Shown: positions 16,253 to 24,826, numbered from the stretch's first letter. The stretch is 30,421 bases of DNA from Planctomycetota bacterium (GCA_023417655.1 JAEZFD010000047.1:1-30421); one strand, 5' to 3'. Translations and numbers: made by a program. The notes: generated from the letters alone by a model not told the origin.

Positions 16253-17728
16253 GTGGAGAAGTCGTATCAGCATGCCGGGTTTGTCTCACGAACAGGTCGC
16301 ACCAAGATCGTCGCGACCGTCGGACCCGCCAGCAGTTCCCCAGAGATGCTGCGTCGTCTTATCGAGACCGGCGTCGACGTCTTTCGTCTGAATTTCTCTC
16401 ACGGGACCCACGAAGAACACTCTGCCGTCGTTGAGTCGATTCGAAAAGTCAGCGCCGAACTCGGGCAGAACGTCGCGATTCTGCAGGACCTGTGCGGTCC
16501 CAAGTTTCGCCTGGGCCCGATTCCTGGCGATGTCGTGGAATGCCTGAGCGGCGAGACCTTCACCCTCGTGACGGAATCGGCAGGGACCGATCCACACGAA
16601 CTGACCTGTACCTATACTGATCTTCCTAATGACCTGCAGACGGGGGAACTCGTCCTCTTCGCAGACGGCATGGTCGTGATGGAAGTGATCGCAACCTCAC
16701 CGGGGCGTGCGGAAATGCGGGTGACTTTGCCCGGGCGATTGCGGTCACGTCAGGGGATCAATCTTCCCGGTTCGCAGCTCAAGGTGCCTGCTCTGACCGA
16801 GAAGGACCTCGCCGACCTGAATTGGACCGCGAAATATCCAGACGACGTCCAGTTCGTGGGGCTTTCGTTCGTGCGGTCCCCGGACGATGTGCACCAGTTG
16901 CGACGTGAATTGGCCGAGCGGAATTGCAACGCCCGCATCATCGTCAAGATTGAGAAACCGCAAGCCGTTGAGCGACTGGATGAAATCGTCGCAGCCACCG
17001 ACGCAGTGATGGTCGCTCGTGGCGATCTGGGTGTCGAGATGGATATCTATCGGGTGCCGACCATTCAGAAGCAGGTGATTGCAATGTGCAATGCTCTGCA
17101 CCGGCCTGTGATTACCGCCACGCAGATGCTCAACAGCATGGAGCAGTCAAACCGGCCGACACGGGCGGAGGCCAGCGACGTCTTCAATGCAGTTGTCGAC
17201 GGAACCGACGCTGTGATGCTCTCTGGCGAGAGCGCAATCGGAAACTATCCGGTCGAAACGGTCGACATGATGCGCCGCATTTGCGAGGAGGCGGAAGGCT
17301 ATCTGGATGCGACTCCCCATGCTCAGTTGAACCTGCCAAATGCCACGCTTCAGGGACTGGTTCAGCCGATCAGTAAGGCGATGGTCGACGCCGCGTGTCT
17401 TGCCTGTGAAGAACTCAAATCACCACTGATTGTCGTTCTCACCGCGACGGGAAGAACAGCACTCGCGATCAGTAATCGACGCCCGAGCGCGACGATTCTC
17501 GCACTGACGCCATCTGATCAAACTGCCAAGGCCCTCAGCCTGTGCTGGGGAGTGACTTCACTGACCTCGCCAGATTGTGCCGTGAACGAACAGGAAGTGG
17601 AGAATGCCATTACCTGGGCGATGTCGCAGGGGCTGATCAAGGTGAACCAGCACGTCATCATTGTGCGGAGCGAGCTTCCCGGAGATCCCCCGAGCCGGAC
17701 CGTTCATATCAAACAGGTCGTCTCCTGA
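16253..17728 (+). CDS. pyk: Pyruvate kinase
   Basis: Transfers phosphate from phosphoenolpyruvate to ADP, the last glycolytic step, in the cytoplasm; 491 residues. The start is GTG at 16253, well supported by GGAGG six nt upstream. Visible features are TKIVATVGPAS near residue 17, RLNFSHG at 45-51, the B-domain in the middle, the active-site Lys232 within IVKIEKPQA followed by the metal-binding ARGDLGVE, and TATQMLNSM, which holds substrate-loop residues. The C-terminal domain (about 365-491) has the usual TATGRTALAISNRRP segment. The gene is divergent from ilvA (277 bp between them) and ends in a strong terminator, so it is probably transcribed alone. Confidence 0.97.
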   Translation: MEKSYQHAGFVSRTGRTKIVATVGPASSSPEMLRRLIETGVDVFRLNFSHGTHEEHSAVVESIRKVSAELGQNVAILQDLCGPKFRLGPIPGDVVECLSGETFTLVTESAGTDPHELTCTYTDLPNDLQTGELVLFADGMVVMEVIATSPGRAEMRVTLPGRLRSRQGINLPGSQLKVPALTEKDLADLNWTAKYPDDVQFVGLSFVRSPDDVHQLRRELAERNCNARIIVKIEKPQAVERLDEIVAATDAVMVARGDLGVEMDIYRVPTIQKQVIAMCNALHRPVITATQMLNSMEQSNRPTRAEASDVFNAVVDGTDAVMLSGESAIGNYPVETVDMMRRICEEAEGYLDATPHAQLNLPNATLQGLVQPISKAMVDAACLACEELKSPLIVVLTATGRTALAISNRRPSATILALTPSDQTAKALSLCWGVTSLTSPDCAVNEQEVENAITWAMSQGLIKVNQHVIIVRSELPGDPPSRTVHIKQVVS

Positions 17729-17740
17729 TATCGAGTTCAG

Positions 17741-17782
17741 ACAGGAAATGGATTCTTTTCACTGAATCCATTTCCTGTTTCT
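17741..17782 (+). terminator. Strong terminator after pyruvate kinase
   Basis: ACAGGAAATGGATTC (17741-17755) pairs perfectly with GAATCCATTTCCTGT (17764-17778), an uninterrupted 15-bp stem with an 8-nt loop, followed by TTTCT. It begins 12 nt after the stop codon. Confidence 0.92.
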
Positions 17783-18097
17783 GATTCGTCTTCTCTCAGC
17801 GATGTGTTAATTGACCAACTCTTCTCATTTGCCCTCTGATTGCTGAAATTGGCCGGCGTTTGCTGAGAGCTTAAGCACACTAGCGAACGACTCTCGTTGA
17901 TGGCACCGGAGTCGGCCTCAGGGGCGATCGCAGATAACGCCGCTACAGCCCTGAACTTGCGTTCTTCCGTACGCCGTCTCTCTGGTTAAACTCGGGCCCG
18001 CGGCACGGCCATTGCATCACATGTGACTTGAGGCGATTTCTCGTGGTCGCCACACATCACTTTTGTGACAGAATTGGGCAATGCCGAAGGATCTTGA
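17783..18097. other. Upstream region of DUF1559 gene
   Basis: About 315 bases without a gene. Near the downstream gene are a 10-base perfect palindrome TCACATGTGA (18017-18026) and an interrupted repeat TCAC-TTTT-GTGA (18057-18068). Both share TCAC/GTGA half-sites and could be operators, but this is speculative. GAAGGA lies six nt before the DUF1559 ATG. Confidence 0.35.
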
Positions 18098-19078
18098 ATG
18101 AAGCGGGCTTATTCCGGGTTTACGTTGATCGAACTGCTGGTCGTCATCGCCATTATCGCTGTCCTCATTGCTCTCCTGTTACCAGCCGTGCAGCAGGCAC
18201 GTGAAGCAGCACGTCGGTCGAACTGCACAAACAATATGAAGCAGATCGGGCTGGCCCTGCACAACTACCATGACACACATGGAGTTCTTCCGCCGGGATC
18301 CTTCGGTCCCAACGGACTAATGCCCAACTGGCGATTGTTCATCTGGCCCGGGATCGATCAGGGGGCTCTTTATAACAAGATGGATTTCACGTCGTCGACG
18401 CGATCCTTCAGCGGCAACAGCAATCATGCCAACGTGACAGCGTTGTCCCGATATGTGATCTCGACCTATGTCTGTCCGTCGAGTTCACTGGATCCGTGCG
18501 CTGACCTTCGCCCTCAGACACCATCAAACCCACGCGGGGTTCAGGTGCCGATGTATGTGGGAGTGGCCGGGGCTACACTTGGAACGTCCGCCGACTTCCC
18601 TGCCGGTGTCCCGGTCGGCCAGTACAACACGAATTACACCAGCGTCTACACCAACAACGGCATGATGCTCTGGAATGAGCGCGTCAACTTCCGTGACGCG
18701 ACTGATGGCACATCGAACACCATCATTGTCGCTGAACAGTCCGGGCTGGTCGGAAACGGCGATTTCCGCAGTGGATACTATGGCGGCTATCGCGCTGCCA
18801 CATTTACGGCGGCGGTCCCGAGTTCTTCGACTTCGAACTCGCTCGACTGGTGGAGTATCGGTGTCTCGGCACTTCGTTACCGTCCGAACTACAACGTGCA
18901 GACCGCTGGAAACAACATGTCCTACGCGGCGAATACGAACTGGAATTCTTTCCATCCCGGCGGAATTCAGGTTCTTCTCACCGACGGAGCCGTCCGCTTC
19001 ATCCCCGATAATATCGACATGGATACGCTGCGGAAACTCGCGTCACGCAACGACGGCATGGTCATCGGCGAATATTAA
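18098..19078 (+). CDS. DUF1559 protein with prepilin-type N-terminal cleavage site
   Basis: A 326-residue member of the large planctomycete DUF1559 family. The N-terminus is a type IV prepilin signal: cleavage after Gly7, then FTLIE with the conserved Glu at mature position 5, then a long hydrophobic helix ending VQQAREAARR and the family hallmark CTNNMKQIGLALHNYH. The C-terminal part carries the usual FHPGG...LLTDGAVRFI segment. Such proteins probably assemble in or decorate the cell envelope as pseudopilins; their individual roles are unknown. ATG at 18098 is preceded by GAAGGA six nt upstream. A small lipoprotein gene follows after 77 nt, a pairing common in planctomycetes. Confidence 0.95.
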   Translation: MKRAYSGFTLIELLVVIAIIAVLIALLLPAVQQAREAARRSNCTNNMKQIGLALHNYHDTHGVLPPGSFGPNGLMPNWRLFIWPGIDQGALYNKMDFTSSTRSFSGNSNHANVTALSRYVISTYVCPSSSLDPCADLRPQTPSNPRGVQVPMYVGVAGATLGTSADFPAGVPVGQYNTNYTSVYTNNGMMLWNERVNFRDATDGTSNTIIVAEQSGLVGNGDFRSGYYGGYRAATFTAAVPSSSTSNSLDWWSIGVSALRYRPNYNVQTAGNNMSYAANTNWNSFHPGGIQVLLTDGAVRFIPDNIDMDTLRKLASRNDGMVIGEY

Positions 19079-19155
19079 AAGTCGTCCGATCGATCATCTG
19101 TTTCCGAAGGATTATCTCCGGTCGATTTAAATACAGGCACAGGACGGCTTCAGGT

Positions 19156-19554
19156 ATGCTCGCTGATTATAAGAATTTCTCGTTAGCAATGATCACAGTC
19201 ATAATTTGCGGCTGTGCAGGCAAGGTGGAAGAACCTGTCGGACAGGTTTCCGGGAAAATCAGCCTGAAGGGAACCCCGATTTCTGAAGGGCTCGTTGAGT
19301 TCTCATCTCCTGCACTGGGAAGCGGTGGTCAGGCTGAGATCACTAAGGAAGGAACGTTCTCTTTCTCGACCCCACTGCCGGCCGGGAACTACCAGGTTTC
19401 GATGCAAGGGCCGGTTGCCACTCCGGAACAACCTGTTGTCACGCCGACAAAGATCCCGAAGAAATACTGGATGGCAGCGACTTCCGGTCTGGAACTCATT
19501 GTCTCTCCTGGGCCGAACTCATTCGAAATCGACCTGAAGGATGGCTCGAAGTAA
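19156..19554 (+). CDS. Small carboxypeptidase-regulatory-like lipoprotein
   Basis: A 132-residue exported protein. The N-terminus is hydrophobic and ends in ICGC, a lipobox-like site with the lipidated Cys at residue 20, though Cys at -2 is atypical. The rest reads as a single small beta-sandwich: GQVSGKISLKGTPISEGLVEF followed by AGNYQVSM, the pattern of carboxypeptidase-regulatory-like/transthyretin-type domains found next to DUF1559 genes in planctomycetes. It lies 77 nt after the DUF1559 gene and probably shares its transcript. GGACGG is about 8 nt before the ATG. Function unknown. Confidence 0.8.
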   Translation: MLADYKNFSLAMITVIICGCAGKVEEPVGQVSGKISLKGTPISEGLVEFSSPALGSGGQAEITKEGTFSFSTPLPAGNYQVSMQGPVATPEQPVVTPTKIPKKYWMAATSGLELIVSPGPNSFEIDLKDGSK

Positions 19555-19582
19555 GTTGGGAAATTGACGTGCTCACAGCGCG

Positions 19583-19608
19583 AGGTCAGGCACAGTGCCA
19601 GGTCAGGC
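19583..19608. repeat. Short direct repeat AGGTCAGGC
   Basis: AGGTCAGGC occurs at 19583-19591 and again at 19600-19608, flanking the near-palindrome GGCACAGTGCC (19589-19599). It sits in the gap between the convergent lipoprotein and LamG-like genes. Could be a remnant of a dispersed small repeat; only one instance is visible in this window. Confidence 0.35.
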
Positions 19609-19614
19609 TCCGCT

Positions 19615-19650
19615 CCCTCAGAGAACGGGTATCGTTCTCTGAGGGGTTAA
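19615..19650 (+). terminator. Hairpin between convergent genes
   Basis: CCCTCAGAGAACG (19615-19627) pairs perfectly with CGTTCTCTGAGGG (19633-19645) around GGTAT. It lies between the lipoprotein stop (19554) and the stop of the leftward gene (19666). The T-run is poor on both strands, so it may be a bidirectional but imperfect terminator. Confidence 0.65.
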
Positions 19651-19665
19651 CGGATTCTGGGTGAG

Positions 19666-20409
19666 CTATTTCGCCGGTTTGGCATTCCAGACTTTCAGGT
19701 CATCAAAAGATCCGTGCTGGCCTGCGACACCGAGTTCAATCTTCGACTTCGTTTCATGAGCGATGCCTGACGACTTCAGATACCCGACAGGCATCCCATC
19801 GACCAGCACTCGCATTTCGTCGCCTGCCGTTTCGACTACGAGTGAATACCATTTCCCGCTTTCGAATTTGGCGGGGAATCGGGCGCTGCGACCTTCCAGC
19901 AGCTTCGCCACTTCTGCTTTGCGGGCAGGATCATTCTTGATCGCGTAAATATCCGAACGCATATTGCCATCGCGTTCATCGATTATCGTCACCCCGTTCG
20001 GGCGGATCTGAGCTCGACAGATGTGACCGTAGTGAGACCCTTTGTAGTTCCGGTCTGTGAACTCCACATCCATCATGGTCGCTCCGTCCATTCGGAACTT
20101 CACTTCCACGATGCTGTCTTTCGTCGGAATCTCCAGACCATGCACCGCTGCATGCGCCTTGATCACAGATTTTCCATTGGGGCTTGGCTCATCTTTGACA
20201 CGGGTCTGTGTCCCTTTCAGGACGCCCTCTTCCACAACAAACGTGGGAACGACTTTGTGCCACTGCTTCGCAGCTGTGGTTCCTTCGAAGTCATCAGAAA
20301 ACAGGAGTTCCTGTTTCTCGGCGACGGGCTCGGAAGGGATCTTCACCGGTTCGGCCGCTATTGTGAGCCCGGACAGCATTGCGAAAGCGGGAAGGAGATA
20401 AGTCTTCAT
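19666..20409 (-). CDS. Secreted LamG/DUF1080-like protein
   Basis: A 247-residue exported protein. The first ~18 residues form a signal peptide (MKTYLLPAFAMLSGLTIAA). The rest resembles a concanavalin-like jelly roll of the LamG/DUF1080 type, common in planctomycetes: an LFSDDFEGTTAAKQWH opening, a VEVKFRMDGATMMDVEF strand pair, KWYSLVVETAGDEMRVLVDGMPVGYL and a final IELGVAGQHGSFDDLKVWNA. These folds often bind or cleave polysaccharide, but no catalytic residues can be named. It starts 41 nt after pabB on the same strand and may be read from the same transcript. Family placement is moderate. Confidence 0.8.
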   Translation of the reverse strand: MKTYLLPAFAMLSGLTIAAEPVKIPSEPVAEKQELLFSDDFEGTTAAKQWHKVVPTFVVEEGVLKGTQTRVKDEPSPNGKSVIKAHAAVHGLEIPTKDSIVEVKFRMDGATMMDVEFTDRNYKGSHYGHICRAQIRPNGVTIIDERDGNMRSDIYAIKNDPARKAEVAKLLEGRSARFPAKFESGKWYSLVVETAGDEMRVLVDGMPVGYLKSSGIAHETKSKIELGVAGQHGSFDDLKVWNAKPAK

Positions 20410-20450
20410 CAGAATCTCGATTCAGCTTGATAAGTAAAGAGGATCTGAGT

Positions 20451-21890
20451 TCATGGTCCGATCGACGGATCTTTTAATGAATTCATCAGCCCACGGGCTT
20501 TGTGCAACGTCTCCTGATATTCATCTTCAGGTTGTGACTGTGCGACAATACCGCCGCCTGCAGGGAAGGTCAGTTGCCCGCCCCGCTGTGTCATCGTTCG
20601 AATCAGGATGTTGCTGTCCGCAGTTCCATCGTACCCGTGATAGAACAGGCTGCCACAGTAAGGTCCACGAGTTGTCCGTTCGAGTTCGGTGATAATCTCC
20701 ATCGCTCGAATCTTGGGAGCCCCGGTAATCGATCCGCCGGGGAAAGTGGCTCGCAGCAGGTCCCAGAACGTGCAGTTAGGCCTTAACTGACCTGTCACCT
20801 CTGAGACGAGGTGCGCAACGGTTTCATACATCTCCACCTGACAGAGCTCCGGCACCTTAACGGTCCCCGGTCGGCAGACACGAGACAGATCGTTCCTCAG
20901 GAGGTCCACAATCATCACATTTTCGGCGCGATCCTTTTCACTTTCACGCAACTCATCCCGGGTGAACAGGTCGGCCTCCGGAATTCGACGTCTTCGCCGG
21001 GTCCCTTTGATGGGCCGCGTTGACACCTGATTGCCACGCTGTTGCAGAAATCGCTCCGGCGACGACGACATCACGGCCCAGTCGTCGTGAGTGAAGTAAC
21101 CAGCGAAAGGAGCCGGATTCTCCTTCCTCAGTCGCAGATATTGTTCGAGGGGCGACCGTCGGGCCGGAATCGAGAACTGCTGTGACAGATTCGCCTGAAA
21201 GATATCGCCCGCGACGATGTAGTCTCTGACTCGACTGACCGCATCGAGGTACTCGTCCCGGGTGAAATTGCTTTTCAGCTCCGGCAGAACATCAGACAGA
21301 GACTTCGCCTCACTCAGTTGATGAGAGGCATGATCCCTCTCAGGCGGGAGCGTGGAAAAGCTCTGTCCTTCTGAGTGAGAGGAAACATTGGCAATGGCCG
21401 TACAGATGATGCGGTACTGCGTCTCTGCCCGAGACTGCTTCACGGAGTCCGTTTCTTCCGGAAACCCATGTCCAATGAACCAGCAGCGTCCCTGATCGTG
21501 ATCCCAGGCGAGCGTCCAGTCATACAATCCGATGACGGCACCAGGCAGCTCGAGAACATCACGCTCCGCTTTCGGCAAGTGTTCGAAGCAGCCTCCCAGT
21601 TCATAAGTCAACAGGCCGGCCGCTCCCCCCTGAAACGGCGGAAGGCCTTCGATGGCAGGAGTGGAAAGAGATTCCAGTACCGCAGTGACTCTCTCAAAGG
21701 GATTGGTCCCGTAAACGACTGGCTCTTCAAACAGCTCGAACGGTTCGGCGGTCAGGAAGGAATAGCTTCCAAAGCGACCGCGTCGCCCGGAGCTATCAAA
21801 CAGGATAACATTGGGCCAATCCGCAATCGCCCTGAAGGCTAACGTGACATCGGGACAAGGCAATAGTTCCTGTATATACGGACGCGGCAT
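20451..21890 (-). CDS. pabB: Aminodeoxychorismate synthase component I
   Basis: With a glutamine amidotransferase partner, aminates chorismate to 4-amino-4-deoxychorismate, precursor of p-aminobenzoate for folate or methanopterin-type cofactors. In the 479 residues the PIKGT motif at 293-297 has the Lys295 typical of PabB (anthranilate synthase has Ala there). Other chorismate-binding motifs are ENVMIVDLLRNDLSRV, FPGGSITGAPKIRAMEII and the C-terminal AGGGIVAQSQPEDEYQET. No amidotransferase domain is fused and none is in the window. Its ATG overlaps the TGA of the upstream DHPS-like gene by one base (TGATG), so translation is likely coupled. Confidence 0.94.
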   Translation of the reverse strand: MPRPYIQELLPCPDVTLAFRAIADWPNVILFDSSGRRGRFGSYSFLTAEPFELFEEPVVYGTNPFERVTAVLESLSTPAIEGLPPFQGGAAGLLTYELGGCFEHLPKAERDVLELPGAVIGLYDWTLAWDHDQGRCWFIGHGFPEETDSVKQSRAETQYRIICTAIANVSSHSEGQSFSTLPPERDHASHQLSEAKSLSDVLPELKSNFTRDEYLDAVSRVRDYIVAGDIFQANLSQQFSIPARRSPLEQYLRLRKENPAPFAGYFTHDDWAVMSSSPERFLQQRGNQVSTRPIKGTRRRRRIPEADLFTRDELRESEKDRAENVMIVDLLRNDLSRVCRPGTVKVPELCQVEMYETVAHLVSEVTGQLRPNCTFWDLLRATFPGGSITGAPKIRAMEIITELERTTRGPYCGSLFYHGYDGTADSNILIRTMTQRGGQLTFPAGGGIVAQSQPEDEYQETLHKARGLMNSLKDPSIGP

Positions 21891-23350
21891 CAGGAGAGTC
21901 CTTTCTTGTCGCCGGTGCTCTTACTGCGTTTCCGCCGCTCATGGGCACTCGGCTCAGGCACAGTGAGAAATCCCCACTGGAGAGATTCATCCTGACGGTA
22001 CTGCTTGTTGAGTGTCAGAGCGGTCACCGCTTTCGAGAGTTCATACCCAAGATAAAACGCATGGCTGGCATCCATCGGCTGCCCGACAGACGTGAACTGG
22101 TCAAAGAGTTCATAAGCATCCGCCCCATGCCAGTAACCATCCCGGTTCATGACATGGATTTCGCCCCGTTCTACAAAGATCCGGTAGTTAGGGTCTTTCA
22201 GCTGGCCTGCCAGTTCCTGCAATGACTCTTCTCCGAGCGGGGTCAGCCGAGGATCGCGCAGCATGACGAGTTCGCCGCTCAGCCGTTTCGGCGGTGTCCT
22301 CAGATCAATTGCATACTTCACCAGCCGTCGAGCGCGATCGAATTCCGCGACAGAAGAACGACACCAGTTGATTACCTGTGTGGTCAGAACGCTGTGAATC
22401 TGCAGTTCCTGACAATAGGCCGCGAGCAGAAAGTTCAACCCGGCACTATCGACGTCCGAGAGCTCGGTCACATTCCCAATCCCCATCATCATCGCCGCTT
22501 GAGGATCGCGATTGCGGGTCTGCTGGTATCGCGCGAGTGACGCGGCAAACCCAAATCCGATTGGCTCGAGGATTGGATCCAGTCGGTACTTCGCCCCTGA
22601 CTGATTGAGGACCTTCGCAGTCTCCCACATGGTTTCAAGCTGGGACGGATCGTCAGGAATCGCAACAAACTCGACTCCCAGCGTGGCGGCCCAGTCGACG
22701 TTACTGCGATTGCAGCTGAGCACCAGCTCCGCTCCCGCTGCCACCGCTGCCTCGACTTCGGCCCGATCAAAGCTGTCGATGGAGACACGGCAACCTGCTT
22801 CGCGAAGACGGCGAACGGCAGTTCCCACTTCTTTCCATCGCAAACCGGGAATGCACCCGACATCGATGATGTCGGCTCCAGAGAGCTTCAACTCGAGAGC
22901 CTGACGAACAAGTTCAGCGTCACGCAACTGAGAAGCATGATTCAGTTCGGCGAGGATCTGAATGTCATAGCGACTCAGATCTGGCGGGGGGCGATGTTCT
23001 GCTCCGAGAAAGGCCGGTAGGTCACGCACATCTTTGGGGCCTCTGACGAACGAAAGATTGAACTGCTCTTCCAGAACGCGAAGTTCCCCCTGGCACCACC
23101 CCGGCAGGATCACCCTGTCGAAGCGCTCCGTGATCACCAGCTTTCGCTTCAGCCAATCCACATGCAACAGGGCCGCGACAGTGATCCCCATGACGCAGAT
23201 TTCATACTGAAATCCATTCTTCTCGCTGAGTTCACGCACCACCTGTCGGGTCAGCGTCTCCGCAAGTCGCCCTGTAACAAACAGAATGCGAGGCAAGGGG
23301 CTGTCAGCCGACTTGCTGAGGGATCCGGAGTCAGGAAGGGAGTCAGGCAC
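21890..23350 (-). CDS. Dihydropteroate-synthase-like protein (H4MPT-type)
   Basis: A 486-residue protein with a DHPS-like TIM barrel, resembling the dihydropteroate-synthase-related family of methanogens and tetrahydromethanopterin-using bacteria. An N-terminal ~140-residue domain (RILFVTGRLAETLTRQVV and ITERFDRVILPGWCQG) precedes the barrel, which shows GADIIDVGCIPG, then SIDSFDRAEVEAAVAAGAELVLSCN, RLDPILEPIGFGF and a metal- or substrate-type GIGNVTELSD. Its partner pabB overlaps it by one base, tying it to p-aminobenzoate chemistry. A role in methanopterin-cofactor synthesis follows from the family and context, not from the sequence alone. The only usable start is a GTG at 23350, with an in-frame stop just upstream and no ribosome-binding site. 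Confidence 0.8.
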   Translation of the reverse strand: MPDSLPDSGSLSKSADSPLPRILFVTGRLAETLTRQVVRELSEKNGFQYEICVMGITVAALLHVDWLKRKLVITERFDRVILPGWCQGELRVLEEQFNLSFVRGPKDVRDLPAFLGAEHRPPPDLSRYDIQILAELNHASQLRDAELVRQALELKLSGADIIDVGCIPGLRWKEVGTAVRRLREAGCRVSIDSFDRAEVEAAVAAGAELVLSCNRSNVDWAATLGVEFVAIPDDPSQLETMWETAKVLNQSGAKYRLDPILEPIGFGFAASLARYQQTRNRDPQAAMMMGIGNVTELSDVDSAGLNFLLAAYCQELQIHSVLTTQVINWCRSSVAEFDRARRLVKYAIDLRTPPKRLSGELVMLRDPRLTPLGEESLQELAGQLKDPNYRIFVERGEIHVMNRDGYWHGADAYELFDQFTSVGQPMDASHAFYLGYELSKAVTALTLNKQYRQDESLQWGFLTVPEPSAHERRKRSKSTGDKKGLS

Positions 23351-23353
23351 AGG

Positions 23354-23382
23354 ATTTCAAATCAGAAAATCAGCGTGGTCAA
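23354..23382 (-). promoter_or_regulatory. Candidate promoter of DHPS-like gene
   Basis: On the minus strand, TTGACC (23382-23377) and TGAAAT (23359-23354) are 17 nt apart. The -10 box ends three bases before the GTG start, so transcription would begin at or near that codon, which would make the message leaderless. It overlaps the terminator of the upstream gene. Sequence match seen; activity inferred. Confidence 0.4.
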
Positions 23383-23405
23383 TCTGGAAGATCGTACCAC
23401 GCTGA
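23364..23405 (-). terminator. Terminator after pilin-like gene
   Basis: TCAGCGTGGT (23370-23379) pairs perfectly with ACCACGCTGA (23396-23405). On the minus strand the stem is followed by TTTTCT, the form of an intrinsic terminator. It lies 54 nt after the stop of the pilin-like gene. Confidence 0.8.
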
Positions 23406-23458
23406 CGCGAATTCCGAATTGAACCCCGGAACTTTCCGGACGGCAGTCTCAGACCGCG

Positions 23459-24226
23459 TTACCAGACCTGCAGCGGCCCGGTAGGGACAGGTGCGTACGG
23501 GTCATAAGCCGGATAGAACTTGCTCAATCCTCCGACGCCCGAACCAAAGCCAGAACCAAAGTTTGCCCCGATGCCTGAATACTCAGGCGGTAGAAGAGGA
23601 TTCCATTGTTCTGATCCCACACAGCAGGGCATCGTGGAGAGTGGCATCGGAGCCAGATGTCCGTTTGTCCCTGGGCAACAACTGAAACACGGAATCACAG
23701 TTTCCTGACACGGTTGAGGGCATGGAACGGGCTCCGACTTCAGGCAGGGTCCCGGCAATTCAGGCTGCGGAAGTACCGGAACTTCGCAAGGAATCTTGAT
23801 CTCAGGTTGAATCGTCGGACAGTCAGGAAGCAACGGAGGGCACGGAGTTTCTGCCGGGACTGAAATCACCGGAGGCAACCGCGGAGTGACGGGGCACTCT
23901 GTTCCGCCCAGCACGATTTCCTCAGGAAAGTACTCCTGCTGCGGTCCGCTGGTTCTCAGATGCGGATCGAAGAAGGCCGAGCCGGGCGTCCAGGCTGTCG
24001 CCACTCCATTTGCTTTGCGGCAACCGACAAAACCGCTTGTGTAATACGACTGGTCCAGACTGCGAAAGGCATTCGCGAGATCTGTCAGTTCTCCCGTAAT
24101 GGAGTCCCTGACTGCGACCAGAGCGACTGTCAGCCCCAGGACGACCGTGGTCGCAACGATCACCAGTTCAGCAGACAGAACAAATCCGTTTTGATCAGCC
24201 CAAAGGGCTCGGGCGAGACGAAGCAT
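23459..24226 (-). CDS. Pilin-like single-helix protein with Pro/Cys-rich tail
   Basis: A 255-residue protein from the ATG at 24226; a longer frame to 24346 adds residues without protein character. It opens with a short basic/aromatic segment, then NGFVLSAE and a hydrophobic helix (ELVIVATTVVLGLTVALVAV). This resembles pilin or TadE-type N-termini with a possible cut before Phe, followed by a polar helix (DSITGELTDLANAF). From about residue 100 the chain is dominated by Pro and Cys (many CP, PC and CC pairs), ending in a Gly/Tyr-rich stretch. Such proteins are common in planctomycetes. An envelope-anchored extracellular surface protein is inferred; cysteines could form disulfides or bind metal. 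A terminator follows. Confidence 0.75.
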   Translation of the reverse strand: MLRLARALWADQNGFVLSAELVIVATTVVLGLTVALVAVRDSITGELTDLANAFRSLDQSYYTSGFVGCRKANGVATAWTPGSAFFDPHLRTSGPQQEYFPEEIVLGGTECPVTPRLPPVISVPAETPCPPLLPDCPTIQPEIKIPCEVPVLPQPELPGPCLKSEPVPCPQPCQETVIPCFSCCPGTNGHLAPMPLSTMPCCVGSEQWNPLLPPEYSGIGANFGSGFGSGVGGLSKFYPAYDPYAPVPTGPLQVW

Positions 24227-24826
24227 GGCACAATCTTCGAGACCCCCGGAAGCGCCGACACGAGCGCAGCGTTTGTCCGACAAGACCGGAGCCCGTTGTC
24301 CACCACACGAAGACATGCCTGCTTCGAGAGATCCCCCCTGACGCAAGGGGACCGGTAAGACAACGAATCCGATCTCGTCAGCAACCGCTTCATGACTACG
24401 AAGGCGATGTCTCAGGTCGCCGCTCGCACTCCTCTCACCCGGTCCGACAGAACGTCGGCCCGGCTGCTTCCATCAATCTCGCTCCCAAAAACAGCAACAA
24501 CACAGCCAGCACAACCACTACAACTGGCAGAACTGGTACAGCTTGCCACATCGGCACAATCCATACCACCAGTACAACCCCACCCGAGCGGCAATAGACA
24601 GAAAAACGGCACAAGGTGTTTCCTATAAGGTCGTTACACCGCAGGAATGGCGAATATCGGCCGTGAGAGGCCTCAGGAGCGGTCGAACCAGCGCATCGAT
24701 CCCTTGGCGCTGCGCAAAGCTGACTGTTCAATTCTCGAATCGCCTGCGGCACCCCGACGTTGTCACATCGGGTCGTGACCGTCGGGCGGGGAGCCTTCCG
24801 TCAGCGACGGCGATGGAGAATCAGTG
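24227..24826. other. Long gene-poor stretch with an open plus-strand frame
   Basis: About 600 bases between divergent genes. The stretch around 24485-24590 is very A/C-rich on the plus strand. One plus frame runs open from 24396 to the TGA at 24827 and includes an H/N/Q/W/Y-rich run (24510-24560) like those in secreted planctomycete proteins, but it has no ATG. Another frame with an ATG (24392-24628) has no ribosome-binding site. I do not call a gene here. Promoters for both neighbours should lie here. Confidence 0.35.
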
